DNA from: Paraescarpia echinospica
Lineage: Eukaryota > Annelida > Polychaeta > Sabellida > Siboglinidae
Direction: 5' to 3'
DNA length: 64,000 nt
Assembly (NCBI GenBank): GCA_020002185.1
Contig: CM034533.1
Coordinates: 51,913,568-51,977,567 of the forward strand
Part shown: piece after piece, positions 23,641 through 34,570 of the stretch
How positions within the stretch are numbered: the first letter of the stretch is position 1
Layout of the letters: every line of letters begins with the position of its first letter
Notes under the pieces: generated by a model
What the model was told of the DNA's origin: nothing
Database searches by the model: none
What the model saw: the letters and a program-made list of their open reading frames with translations, nothing else
Position numbers and translations under genes: made by a program

Positions 23641-23688
23641 TAGTAGAAATGTAGTTGTGTAACCTAATACACCAACCTTTCAGAAATA

Positions 23689-26600
23689 GGGGAAAGTCCC
23701 TAACGCGCACCCCTTCCCCAAAGCGCCCCATCCGTACCCTAGCGGATTGAACCAGCACATTGCAGGCGTTGCTTTTCACATTCGATAGATGTCGCTTTTT
23801 GACGCATGCGCAGAAAAAATGAGCACATTCGCGATCGCCTTGACACGACACGACGTTCGGTGAGTTTTATGACACTTTTTTTTTATCTTATTTTGTGCAT
23901 TTAGTGGAAGCCTTGTCAGTGCGCCAAATAATAATGATTACTGCTTACGATGACACTGTCAGTAGTTCAATTGTATGACCGAACCATACGCGAATACTGT
24001 GAATTTCATTTATAAATACAATTTTGCAAATGGCCGATTTAGTGTCACTAACAGTTTTCCACAAAGCACACCCGCCCCATGACCCCCCAAAGCGCACCGC
24101 AGCAAAACTCATACAATTGGAGGTGCGGTTTGGGGACATTAAACTTTTTCGTGTATATCATAAATTAATTCATTTATTATGAAAATGTAATGTATTTCTC
24201 GCATTCTAGAAACAAATTGGACTAATACGCACTGTACTACTGTGACACAATTTAGGATAGACTACTTTAATTAATTTTCGTATGTTAAACCAGTTTACTT
24301 ACAATTATCTTGCGGATTCAGATAGCATATTGCGATGATTTATTGTAATTTCCCGAAATTGAAACTATGCGACCACTGTTTATTTCAGATGGGACGTGAT
24401 CAACAACAGCGGAAATATGGAGAGGCATATTTACAGAAGGCCCTCTTTGCACTTCATGGCGAATCATATAGAAGCGTTGAACGGCAATACGGAATCCCCA
24501 GGCGAACTCTTCAACGACACCATAAGGACCAGGTAATTGTTATGTAATTTATCAAAAACATTTCTTAAAAAAAGTACTGTGTTATTTCAAACTTTATAAA
24601 AAAGGCTTATGTGAAGTTATCCATACACATTCGGCTCTGTCCTACAGGTTCGAGCGCCAGGTCGGCAACTTCTAGGGAGATTTCGCCAGATCCTAGACAC
24701 CGACATTGAAGATATTATCGCCAACCATGCAATGGACATGCAGCAAAGGTTCTACGGGTTAACAGCTACCGAACTCCGACAAATGGCCTTCCAAGTGGCT
24801 GAGTACAAAGGCGTCGCACACCCCTTTGATCAAACCAAAAAGAAGACTGGTCGACACTGGCTAGCTGGATTTCTTGCCAGAAACGGAACACTCTATTAGG
24901 GAACCGGAAGCGACGAGTATAAATCGGGCAGTGGGATTCAATAAGTCACAAGTAGATAATTTTTCGAGATATGAAGGTCGCTTCTTGAGAGCATTGGGCC
25001 AATAGATGGTGACATAATCTGGAACATGGACGAGAGCGGCTTAACGGTTGTGCACAAACCTCGGAGAATCGTCGCGAAAAAGGATGAGAAACAGGTTGGA
25101 AAAGTGAAGAGTGGGGAAAAGGGGAAAACCGTCACTATCATATGCCGCATGCGTGCAAGTGGGCGTTATCTCGCACCATTCATGATCTAACCGAGGAAGA
25201 AAATGAACGAGCACTTGCTGTCCACCTGGTACAGTGGGAGTGGTGACAGACAGTGGCTGGACAGACAACAAAATCTCCGTGCAGTGGTTGAATCACTTTA
25301 TCGATGCGGTCAAACCGACGTCTGCCAAAAAGGTCGTACTCTTTGTTGACGGACACATCAGCCACAAGTCGCTCGAAGCCGTGGAACTCGCCAGGGCGAA
25401 TGGGGTCGAGCTCATCTCCTTTCCACCGCACACTACTCATCGACTCCAACCGCTCGACAAGTGCTACTTCGGACCGCTCACGGAGAACTACAGACAGGCA
25501 TGCGACTATTGGATGACTAGCAACGCTGGAAAACGAATCACCTTCTATAACATCGCGGCCATCTTTGGAGCAGCGTACATAAGGGCTTGCACGATCGACA
25601 AAGCCGTGTCAGGGTTCTCCAGTTGTAGACTGTGGCCATTCAACCCTGCAGTGTTTAGAGATGCAGATTTTGCGCCATCGTTGATGACGGACAGCGAACA
25701 GGCAGCCCCAGCAAGCAGCGCCCCGCCGGCGGTAACTGCTCCTAATGAAATTGTCGCGTCTGAGCCTCTTCCGAGCAGCGCCCACGTTGAAGCTACTAAC
25801 CTCTCCGAATGCGCGACGCTGCCTGAGACGCTGCCTGACGCAGTTGCCTCCACATCGACTGGCTGCACTACACCAATGACGCCTATAAACACGTTCATTC
25901 ACGGTATATCACCACTCCCCAAGGCTGGGCCCCGGCTGGGTATACGACGCTCCCAGTCTGCAGAACATCTCACGGCATCGCCATACAAGAATAATCTGCG
26001 AGAAAAGCATCAGCAACTGAACGAGAAGCTTGAGAGCTAAGCCAATAAGCAGACACGCGCGAACTGCACAAGGGCAAAGAACGAACCACTGTCAAGCACG
26101 TGCGTAAAGTTGGTGCGACCCCTACGAAAGAAGAATACAGGTGCATCTATTGCAATGAGCTCTATACCACGCCACCAACAAAAGATTGGCTGCAATGTCC
26201 ATTGTGCCGCCAATGGTACCATGAAAAGTGTGGAAACGAGAAATCCGCATGCGACCTTTGCATGCAGTAGTCGCAGAATGGTTGACTATCAGTGTAGGTT
26301 AACAATCAACAATTATTCAATGGTGGCTACACTATAGGCCTAATAGTAATTAGTAATAACCACTCCGTAATGTCATCTGTAATTGTTTTCACCAGTATGC
26401 AACAATAAACGTTTAGCCTAGTCTACATTTTAGTTGGATTGCCTATGCGATTGACAGCATTTGGTGACCATGACACAGGAGGTGCGCTTTGGGGAGAGGC
26501 AGTGGGGCGCTTTGGGGGTACGCGTCCCCAGAGCGCCCCATTTTTTTACTTTATGCAATATTGTTTTCTTTTATAACAATTATGACGTTTACTGTATATA

Positions 26601-26715
26601 TAATGATGAATTAATGCACCCGCGTCGAATAGTGCAAATAAATCGACTTTGTGACAAACACATTTCAAAATAATAGCAGATAATGCTTAGGCGGTACGCT
26701 TTAGGGACTTTCCCC
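23689..26715 (+). mobile_element. Pogo/Tigger-like DNA transposon with TIRs and TA duplication
   Basis: Ends GGGGAAAGTCCCTAACGCG (left) and, inverted, GGGGAAAGTCCCTAAAGCG (right) are inverted copies differing by one base over 19, each flanked by TA (23687-23688 and 26716-26717), the Tc1/mariner/pogo target. Near each end the motif CCCCAAAGCGC or its inverse recurs (23713, 24083, 26483, 26505), a likely transposase-binding subterminal repeat. It encloses one transposase gene. Length 3027 bp, close to an intact autonomous element. Confidence 0.92.
24389..26270 (+). pseudogene. Pogo-family transposase, frameshifted
   Basis: Exon 1 (24389-24532) starts MGRDQQQRKYGEAYLQKAL and contains a Psq-type helix-turn-helix (YRSVERQYGIPRRTLQRH). 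A 115-bp intron (24533-24647, GTAATT..CCTACAG) is removed in phase 0, and the frame continues into a CENP-B-like DNA-binding region ending HWLAGFLARNG. Frameshifts or stops follow near 24895, near 24990, near 25187 and near 25230. The DDE domain shows WNMDESGLTVV (first Asp) near 25020, VVLFVDGHISHKS (second) near 25340, and PPHTTHRLQPLDK near 25430. After a Ser/Ala/Pro-rich tail the main frame stops at 26040, and a cysteine/histidine finger (CIYC, LQCPLC, WYHEKC, CDLC) follows in a shifted frame to TAG 26268-26270. The domain order matches animal pogo transposases with a PHD-like C-terminus. Confidence 0.88.
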
Positions 26716-26717
26716 TA

Positions 26718-28157
26718 CACATATGGCTAGAATGACGAGTTTAATGTGTACGCCGACAAGGTATGCAACATTTAGAAAAAACAGTAGGCCTAAAGTTGTC
26801 TCTATGTACACAGCCGAAGGGGCAACATAACTGAACTTTAGGCCTTATGTTCTGTTTAGGTCCGCTCTACTTCTTAGAACAACTTTTTTGCATAGTTTGT
26901 TTGATATAGTTCATACCACAATAACGGACGTTTATCCAGTCAATGACGTGATATATGTAACCAGAGCGTTTTGTTAACGCAAACATTTAACAAAAATATT
27001 GTTCAATATATGTCGGCCAGTAGAACATGACTTGTACAAAGCGGGTTTTAATTTTACAACTTGGTGGTAAAATATATGATAGTGTTACGCCGTTTGACGA
27101 CAAGTCATGGGAGAAGTTAGAGATAGCAACAACACAAGACAGCATAATCAATACGCTCAAGTAGATTGCCAAATCAGTAAGATTTAACCATGGGTCACCA
27201 CAGGCAATCCCACAAACAGAAAGCTGAGGAAGATGGTCTGGGTACATTTTTGAAAACCAAACGTATGGTCCTGTATTGACGTACCACAAATCAGTTGAAA
27301 ACCTGACATATACTGGTTCTGTAGGAGTGTTTGAATTAGTTATATCTACATTATGTCATGAACTACGAAGCTGCATGTGACGGTACCCAAATTCCGCACG
27401 AGAAGATGTTCGAAAAAAGACTAATCTATGCCTCTCCGTTTCCCCTCAGACGTTGTAGAGAATGTTGACTCGTAGAGGGTTTTCAAGTTTCATTTGACAT
27501 CCTTGAGTAGAGAGAGTAGCACGGGTGTCAACTTGAACACCTTTTCCGAGTCAACCTTCTCCACAGAGTTTAGACACAGCAATCTGCGAAATAGATCTCG
27601 GGTACCTTGTCACTCGACAAGCTTTCAGTCTGTTACGGAAACCGTGACATGGACAGCTGCTAATGCAAATTTTCGCACACTCTTTCTGGGAATTATTTGT
27701 TAATGTTCAAATCGAGTTTAATCATGGAAACAACCAGTCAATAAATCGTTGTACCAGGCTTTCCTTTCTATAAGCACTTTAACAAATCAGTTTTGATGTC
27801 GTAATTTAGTTTCACTACTGTTATGAGGCAGTATATGATTTTATCAGACTCCACGAAGAAATAATTAGTCATGTTCTCTATGTATTAAACCACATTCTGG
27901 AGATCATAATTACATTTGGCGATCAATATGATTTGAGATACGTTTAAACATTGCCGTTGGTCTTCATCACTACCTTGTCTAAGGGACTGCCTACTGTGCA
28001 ACTTTGTACGGATCTACTAACCTTCCAACGACTTATAGCTGTGTACATCTGGTTGCATGATGCGATCCTGTCAACCTGGAAGCATCATTGGCGTAAACAG
28101 TTTGTTCAAACGTCAAGTCAACAGGTGTTCATGTGCTACCTTTTGTGAAATTATGAG
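26718..28157. repeat. Copy 2 of the unclassified dispersed repeat, left of the Gypsy element
   Basis: Blocks near 26800-26950, 27005-27130 and 27300-27430 match, in inverted orientation, blocks at 34080-34220, 33830-34020 and 34465-34570. A minus-strand frame (27289-26987) reads GDPWLNLTDLAIYLSVL and VTLSYILPPSCKIKTRFVQ, and similar wording (NPWLSHTDLVVY, LPPSCKIQVRFAQ) appears in broken frames of the right-hand copy, so this was once coding. I do not recognise the protein. 27430-28157 shows nothing else. Confidence 0.5.
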
Positions 28158-28162
28158 GGTAT
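28158..28162. repeat. Target-site duplication GGTAT (left)
   Basis: Same five bases as 32655-32659 flanking the other LTR. Confidence 0.85.
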
Positions 28163-28348
28163 TGTTATGTTGCGGTGGTGCTTTGATTAGAACTGTACAT
28201 GGCATAGAAAGTGTTATAAGTATTTATTGAATTAATACAAACAGAATAACTCGCTGCGCGCCATCGTGACACGTACTTGACCCCGTGACCCCGATGCCCA
28301 GTGTCGCTGTCGGATAATGTCCCAATAATAAATACCAATATCGTGACA
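28163..28348 (-). repeat. 3' LTR of the Gypsy element (186 bp)
   Basis: Matches 32478-32654 except for an extra 9 bp (GTTATAAGT, near 28213). In transcript sense it runs TGTCAC...ATAACA, with the usual TG..CA termini. Confidence 0.95.
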
Positions 28349-28361
28349 TCCTCCCTCTTTT
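28349..28361 (-). promoter_or_regulatory. Polypurine tract next to the 3' LTR
   Basis: On the minus strand AAAAGAGGGAGGA directly precedes the LTR start TGTCACG, the expected plus-strand primer position. Confidence 0.85.
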
Positions 28362-29898
28362 AACAATAGGAACGAAACAAAACAGAACTATACAACACAG
28401 GAAAAAACTGCTGATAGTCTGCTAAATACGCCGGTGGCCTGCGAGCACGTGTCTCTCTGCGCGTCGGAGATGGGGTGACACGTGCTGGCGTGACAGGCGT
28501 CAATTCGACATCTTCACGACACGACGCGTCTTCATGAGTTGGCGAATCGTCCGGAGGTGCCGAGTCTTCCCAACTGGGCGACTCTTCCGGACGTGACTCT
28601 TCACGGTGTGTAGAAGGCGCCGCGCGTGAACTATCAAGTAGCGACGCCGGCAGCCTTTCGTCGACGACCCGTAGAGCTCGCCGGTTGCGCCTGTACACGT
28701 GACCGTTGATCAGCATAGCATACGAACGATGGGACAGCTGCTTCGTGCATTCCCCAAGCGTCCATGTCTCGTCGCCAGGCAACTTCATCCGAATTGCACT
28801 GCCCAGTGCTATCGGCGCCAGGTAATGTGCCGATCGGTTGTATTGTGCACACTGCGCCTTTTTGTTTGCGGCTCTGTCGCGAGACATTGACGGCGAGTTT
28901 AGGTTTCAGCATCCTGCGTTGGGTCGGTATAAGTGTTCTGCAGCGGCGTCCGAATAACAGTTGTGCAGGAGACGCGCTGTAACCTTCACGGACGGTGTTC
29001 CGGAAACTCAACAGCGCCAACTGGATGTCGCCGCCATCATCGATTGCCTTTTTTACGAGGTTCTTCACGGTGCCCACGGCCCTCTCGACCTGACCATTAC
29101 TCTGGGCATATCTCGGACTGCTGGTTATATGCTCTATGTCCCATTTCTTCGCAAACTCCTGGAACTCGCCGCACGAGAACTGCGGGCCATTGTCCGACAT
29201 AAGAAGCTCTGGTGACCCATGACGCGCAAACTGGGATCTCATCGCGTCGATCACACACTTCGCGCGCGTACTTGACGTCAATCTCATCAGCTCGAAGAAG
29301 TTTGAATAGTAGTCAACCAGGACTAAATAGTGTTGGCCATGCAGTTCAAACAAATCGGCGCCAACCTTAGCCCACGGCCGCCCAGGAACATCATGAGGCA
29401 GCATCGGCTCTTTGCATTGATCTGGCCTGTGCGAGTTACAGACGCTGCATTGACTGACGTAATCGGCAATTTGCTGGTTCATCAACGGCCAGTAGACGGT
29501 GTCCTTCGCTATACGTATGCAGCCCTGTATCCCTTGATGCGATCTGTGAATAGACGAGATGATGTCCTTGCGCAATCGAGCGGGAACCACTATCCTGGAG
29601 TCTTTGAACAACAGACCATCCTGCACCGTCAGTTCGTGCCGCACACTGTAGTACGCTCGAAGATCCAGATCAGTGTCCGATTTCTGCGAAGGCCACCCGT
29701 CCACCGTCACCCGGATCAGTTTCTGCAGGACACGGTCCTCACCGGTGGCTGCTTGCAGCTCTTTCAGTCGGCTTGGCGATACCGACAACCCTTTCGTCAT
29801 GTCGATCTCTGCGATGTTGACGGCGTGGACACTCGGCTCGCCGGGAATGTACGCTCTGCTCAGTGTGTCGGCGATATGCATATCGATCCTCCCATTCG
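28362..29898 (-). pseudogene. Gypsy integrase region with one frameshift
   Basis: From about 29890: the RNase H tether (IDMHIADTLSRAYIPGEP), then an HHCC zinc domain (HRSHQGI ... CSVC) near 29540-29430, and the DDE core with Asp in GADLFELHG near 29350, Asp in LLMSDNGPQFSCGEF near 29200, and Glu in SNGQVERAVGTVKNL near 29080. Then a C-terminal region LLSFRNT..YSASPAQLLFGRR. A one-base shift near 28890 moves the frame; the C-terminus continues as YNRSAHYLAPIALGS and a Glu/Pro/Ser-rich tail to about 28362. All three catalytic residues are present. Confidence 0.9.
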
Positions 29899-31085
29899 GC
29901 GCGAGCATTACCCGATTCCAACCATCGAGGAGGTGAGCACTCGAATGAAACAGGCACGCTTCTTCACAGTGATGGACGCAAAAAACGGGTTTTGGCAGAT
30001 TTCGCTAGATGACAAGTCCAGCATGCTAACCTGTTTCAACACGCCATTCGGCAGATACCGGTGGTTGAGGATGCCGTTTGGCATAAACTCAGCCCCGGAA
30101 ATCTGGCAGCGCTCAATGAATCAACTGGTGGAAGGCCTGGCCGGCATTGAAGTAATTCACGATGACTTCCTGATCGTCGGTTGCGGTGCTACTGATGAGC
30201 AAGCGGAGGCTGACCACGACCAGAACCTGCGAGCATTCTTGGAGCGGGCTAGAGAGCGAAACTTACGGTTGAACGCGGGCAAGATGAAGTTGAAGTTGAC
30301 GGAAGTCCCGTACATCGGACATATTCTGACGCGATCAGGTCTCCGGGTGGACCCTACGAAGGTCGAGGCCATCGTGCGAATGCCGGTTCCGGAAGACGTC
30401 AAGGCGGTGCAGCGGCTACTTGGTACTGTCAACTACCTTGCGAAGTTCGTGCCACATTTATCAGCGTTATTTGAGCCGCTCAGACATCTCGTGAACAAGG
30501 AGATTTAATGGAGTTGGCTACATATCCACGAGCAAGCGTTCAATGAGATGAAGAGGGCCCTCACAACTACGCCGGTTCTGCAATACTACGATGTGACGAA
30601 GGCAGTGTGTATCCAGTGCGATGCATCAGACAGCGGTCTCGGGGCGGGTTTGCTACAAGATGGACTTCCGGTGGTGTATGCGTCTCGGGCGCTGACGGCG
30701 ACCGAGAGAAACTACGCCCAAATAGAAAAAGAGCTTCTCGCGATCGTGTTCGCCTGCGAGAGATTTGACCAGTACATATACGGGAGAGAGAATGTGTCTG
30801 TGCAGAGTGACCACAAGCCTCTGGAAGCGATCTTCAGAAAGCCTCTCGTAACTGCACCGAAACGCCTACAGCGCATGATGCTGCGTCTGCAGCGGTACAC
30901 CTTGGACGTGACGTATACACGTGGGATCGATATGCATATCGCCGACACACTGAGCAGAGCGTACATTCCCGGCGAGCCGAGTGTCCACGCCGTCAACATC
31001 GCAGAGATCGACATGACGAAAGGGTTGTCGGTATCGCCAAGCCGACTGAAAGAGCTGCAAGCAGCCACCGGTAAGGACCGTGTCC
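29899..31085 (+). pseudogene. Inverted reverse transcriptase and RNase H block of the Gypsy element
   Basis: Plus-strand coding inside a minus-strand element. It begins at REHYPIPTIEEV and continues FFTVMDAKNGFWQI (first catalytic Asp), FGINSAPEIWQRSMN, EVIHDDFLIVG (the DD pair near 30160), LLGTVNYLAKFVPHLS, a stop at 30506, then RNase H with CIQCDASDSGLGAGLL, IEKELLAIVFA and VQSDHKPLEAI (near 30610-30830). It ends with a second copy of the tether IDMHIADTLSRAY...DRVL. The RT N-terminal blocks upstream of REHYPIP are missing. A tether copy therefore occurs at both edges in opposite orientation (29728-29890 minus, 30925-31085 plus). Confidence 0.92.
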
Positions 31086-32344
31086 TTGAGCCTGCCTACG
31101 CCCTTGAAGACGTCTGCATACTCGGCTAGCACGTCGTTCGCTGTCAGCCCTGCGGTGGTCGCGCAGACACTGTAGACAGAGTCAAGAGAGTCGCAGTCAT
31201 GTATCTTCAGAAGCCCCATGCCCTCAGACGCTGCTAAGCTGAGAATTGGCGTATACTTTCCCTGGAGAATGTTGAACACAATTCGGTGTTTGACGCCTCG
31301 CCTAGTGACTAGTAGCTTGCATTGGCCAAGAGCGGTTTCGCGTGCTCCTGTGTATGTTACAATGACGAGTTTAATTGGCCTCAGATTCGCCAGCGATCTG
31401 TCCCCTGTCGCCCTCACGTACTCATCGCGCGGCAGCACGCAACAATCAGCCCCACTGTCTATCTGGAACGGCACCGGCACGCCGTCGTCACCCAAGCCAA
31501 GTGTTATCATCGCCCGACGTCTAATGCCCACACTGTTCACTCTTAGTGTTCCAACACTGTACTCATCATCTGATGCTGACGTCTGCACTTGTCTTATGCT
31601 TTTATTGTGGCATTTGCTTTGAAAATGATTATTTTTTCCACACTTCCGGCACTCCTTGCCGTAGGCTGGGCAGCTTCTGGGACCGTGGTCGTACGGACAG
31701 TTCTTGCAAACCACCCTGCCTTCTCTATCTTTATGACCTTGATCGCGTCCGCGGAATCTGTTGGGCGCCTGCACGGTGCACACTGCCTGATCACCTGACA
31801 TGGCGTGTGTCTGCACTACCGTTGCTTCAGCAGCTTGCACCATTTCATACGCTCGTTCGAGAGTCAGAGCATTCTCCCGCAGTAGGCGTTCGCGCACTTT
31901 CGCATCGCGCAAACCGTGTACGAATCTGTCCCGAATGATTTGGCTGGTCGTTATGCCACCGAAATCGCAGCTGTCTGCAGCATGGCGTAGCTCTGTCATG
32001 TATTGCGCACCGGACTCTCCAGCCTCTTGGTTTCGGCATTGAAATTTGTACCTCTCAAATATGGTATTTTGTCGTGGGTTGCAGTGCCCTTCAAACTTCC
32101 GCAGGACGTCTTCCAAGTTGTCTTCACTTTCACCATCCGCGTATTGAAAGGCGTCATACACTTTGACAGCGTCATCGCCAATCACCGACAGAAGTGTACA
32201 CACTCTTTTCTTATCTGACGCCTCGTCGATGCCGGTCGCAATTTCGAACCGATTCCACGTTTTACGCCAAGCCTTCCACAGAATTGCGGCTGATTTATCA
32301 TTGATGTTCAACGGTTTTGGCGTAGGAATGTTCGACGTTGCCAT
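31086..32344 (-). pseudogene. Gypsy gag and protease region, open but cut off
   Basis: ATG at 32344. The gag part holds LWKAWRKTWNRFEIATGI near the start and RDRFVHGLRDAKVRERLL near 31900; two zinc knuckles follow (CKNCPYDHGPRSC and CRKCGKNNHFQSKC, near 31700-31620). The protease has VPFQIDSGADCCVLPRDEY near 31460. The frame stays open up to EYADVFKGVGRL near 31095, the usual lead-in to RT, and then runs without break into the antisense of the inverted block. So gag-protease could still be translated, ending in nonsense. Confidence 0.9.
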
Positions 32345-32460
32345 CGTTGACGTTGTCAGATACGGTAGGCCAGAGTACAGCAGTGCCAGCGAACACTAAA
32401 CAGTTCCGAACACTCACCACAAGCGATAATGTCACAAACTGGGCGTTAGCGGTTCGTGTA

Positions 32461-32477
32461 CATACGCACTGACACCA
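32461..32477 (-). promoter_or_regulatory. Primer-binding site of the Gypsy element
   Basis: On the minus strand TGGTGTCAGTGCGTATG starts immediately after the 5' LTR. The leading TGG fits a tRNA 3' CCA end; the tRNA was not identified. Confidence 0.8.
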
Positions 32478-32654
32478 TGTTATGTTGCGGTGGTGCTTTG
32501 ATTAGAACTGTACATGGCATAGAAAGTATTTATTGAATTAATACAAACAGAATAACTCGCTGCGCGCCATCGTGACACGTACTTGACCCCGTGACCCCGA
32601 TGCCCAGTGTCGCTGTCGGATAATGTCCCAATAATAAATACCAATATCGTGACA
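32478..32654 (-). repeat. 5' LTR of the Gypsy element (177 bp)
   Basis: Near-identical to 28163-28348 apart from the 9-bp indel. It carries AATAAA-like AT sequence and TG..CA ends. Confidence 0.95.
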
Positions 32655-32659
32655 GGTAT
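32655..32659. repeat. Target-site duplication GGTAT (right)
   Basis: Matches 28158-28162. Confidence 0.85.
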
Positions 32660-34570
32660 CTGCCACAATATCCAGTCTAGTCGGGGATGGAGGTAGGTTG
32701 AGTTAATCCATGTAGGTCATTCTCTATATTGGCAATGGATCATCCGATACCGACGAGTTCCAACCCGCTCACATAGGCGTTTCACCAACACACCTCAACC
32801 ATAACATGTCCCAGTACTCCAATCTGGTAATTTGTAATGGTCTTGACCTATCGAGAACTTAATAATGGAATACTGTGATAATTTATGTATTCCAATAAGG
32901 CATCGAAGTGTTCTCTTTCATACACAATCATCTTATATATGTTTTTGTGTAGGGAAGCAGAGTCTCCGGGAGAAGGGTCAAATTTGTCTCTCCTTCGATA
33001 TTTTGGTAAGATATGTCTACAGAATCATGAGAAGTACCACCGCCAGACAATGTCTCGTTACTCCCATCGTAGTTATCCCATGCTAATCCTGTGCACATAC
33101 TTGGCGTAGTACAGTTCTTTTATGTGATATATGTGATCAAGTCAGATTCAAACGCTTCTACCAAGTTATGACTGATGGAATGGCCGAAGCAGTTGATGAC
33201 TTCCAGTAATGTTTTGTTACCTGTCATTCTCATGATTGCCAGTCTCATAGATAGGTGTTTGGACGTTTTTGTTCGATCCCTCGTATTGCGAACAGAACAA
33301 CTGACGTTGACATTACAAGTTCTTCAATTCGTTCGCTAGAAGACGACTCACTGGAAATTATTGGCTCTACAGAGAAATCAGCAGTTCAGCCCCTTGGTGT
33401 TCAATAAATGTGGTGTTTATGCGGTGTTAGGAATGCTGCAATGTGTCACTTTGCCTTACATGACAGTTTTTTGTTACGGCTAGTGCCTTTTAGTGTATGC
33501 TCTTCTAATTGAACGGTGACACTTAACTTCGTTTACGTCGACGTCTAATTCTGCTATTCGTGTAAGTGTAACTTCATAGTGTAATATATCTGCTGGAATC
33601 ATGATGCTGTCCTCTGCTTTTTCCATCTCACAGCTTCCCAGATATTCTCGCTTGGCCTCTCTAAGATATTTAGATGCAGTCATACAGAACACACATTCGT
33701 TTACAAACACGCCGGTAGAGCTTGTTTGGGGGACGTCGACAGAGAACCGTAAGTTTGGTTTTGTAGATCTACGAAGACCATCTTCCTCAGAATTCTGTTG
33801 GCTGACTGTGTGTAGTAATCCATGGTTAAGTCATACTGATTTGGTAGTTTATGGCAAAATACTTGAACATATTGTTTAAGCTGTCTTGTGTTATTGCGAT
33901 CTGTAATTTCCCACATGCCTCGTCGTCAAATGGATGAACACTACCAGTCGTTTTACCACCAAGTTGTAAAATTCAAGTCCGCTTTGCACAAGTCATGTTC
34001 TACTGGTCATCACATATTGCAAACTATAAAAAACATGCTTGCATAAACAAAACACAACGGTTACATAGAATTCAGTATTAATTAGATAAAAGTCCGTTAT
34101 TGTGGTATAAAATATATCTGGCAAGCTATGCAAACAATTTATTCTAAGGAGTAGAGCGTACATAGAGAGAACATAAGGCCTAACGTTCAGGCGCGTCACG
34201 CTCTCGGCTGTATACATGCAAGCAAATTTTTTGAAAATTTAACGGTGTGTCAATTTTCACGTTTTCGCATATTTCGCGGTTACTTCAGTTGAAACACAAT
34301 TTGTCGGCTCCATGATGTCAGAGCGCAATGCAATTGCTCCATGTGGGAGCAATTGCATTGCGCACTGAATTGAAGTTAGCGGAATAAAATTACATTTAGA
34401 TGATGTTTCATTTCGACCACTAGTTTACCCGAGGACTTGCCACATCAACGCAAAATGCAATGATTTGTCTTTTTTTCGAACGTCTTCTCGTGCGCATTTT
34501 GAATAGGGTCACATACAGCTTCGTAGGTCATGATATTATATCGGTAGAACTAATTCAAGCAAATGTATTA
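32660..34570. repeat. Copy 3 of the unclassified dispersed repeat, right of the Gypsy element
   Basis: Inverted relative to copy 2, and its blocks are in a different cyclic order: the CTACGAAGCTG block (34465-34570) lies beyond the ACAGCCGAG block (34140-34210), whereas in copy 2 the order along the same repeat strand is reversed. A minus-strand frame 33916-33480 reads CHKLPNQYDLTMDYYTQSAN, unrecognised. 32660-33480 shows no clear homology or gene. Confidence 0.45.
34323..34363. repeat. Perfect 18-bp inverted repeat, 5-nt loop
   Basis: GCGCAATGCAATTGCTCC, ATGTG, then the exact reverse complement. It could form a strong hairpin. Confidence 0.95.

Larger units (their letters stand above)
28163..32654 (-). 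mobile_element. Gypsy LTR retrotransposon with an internal inversion (element-level entry)
   Basis: Bounded by two LTRs beginning TGTTATG (plus-strand sense) and ending GTGACA, flanked by a 5-bp GGTAT duplication. Read on the minus strand the order is 5' LTR, primer-binding site, gag and protease, then a block of RT and RNase H lying in the opposite direction, then integrase, polypurine tract, 3' LTR. About 4.5 kb. The LTRs differ essentially by one 9-bp indel, so insertion is recent, yet the RT block is inverted and lacks its N-terminal part. The element therefore cannot make a normal Pol protein. Confidence 0.93.

Noticed and set aside
29330..29925. Left part of the plus-strand 392-codon frame as an RT N-terminus
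   Set aside because: It is antisense to the integrase; the true RT sequence starts only at about 29899.
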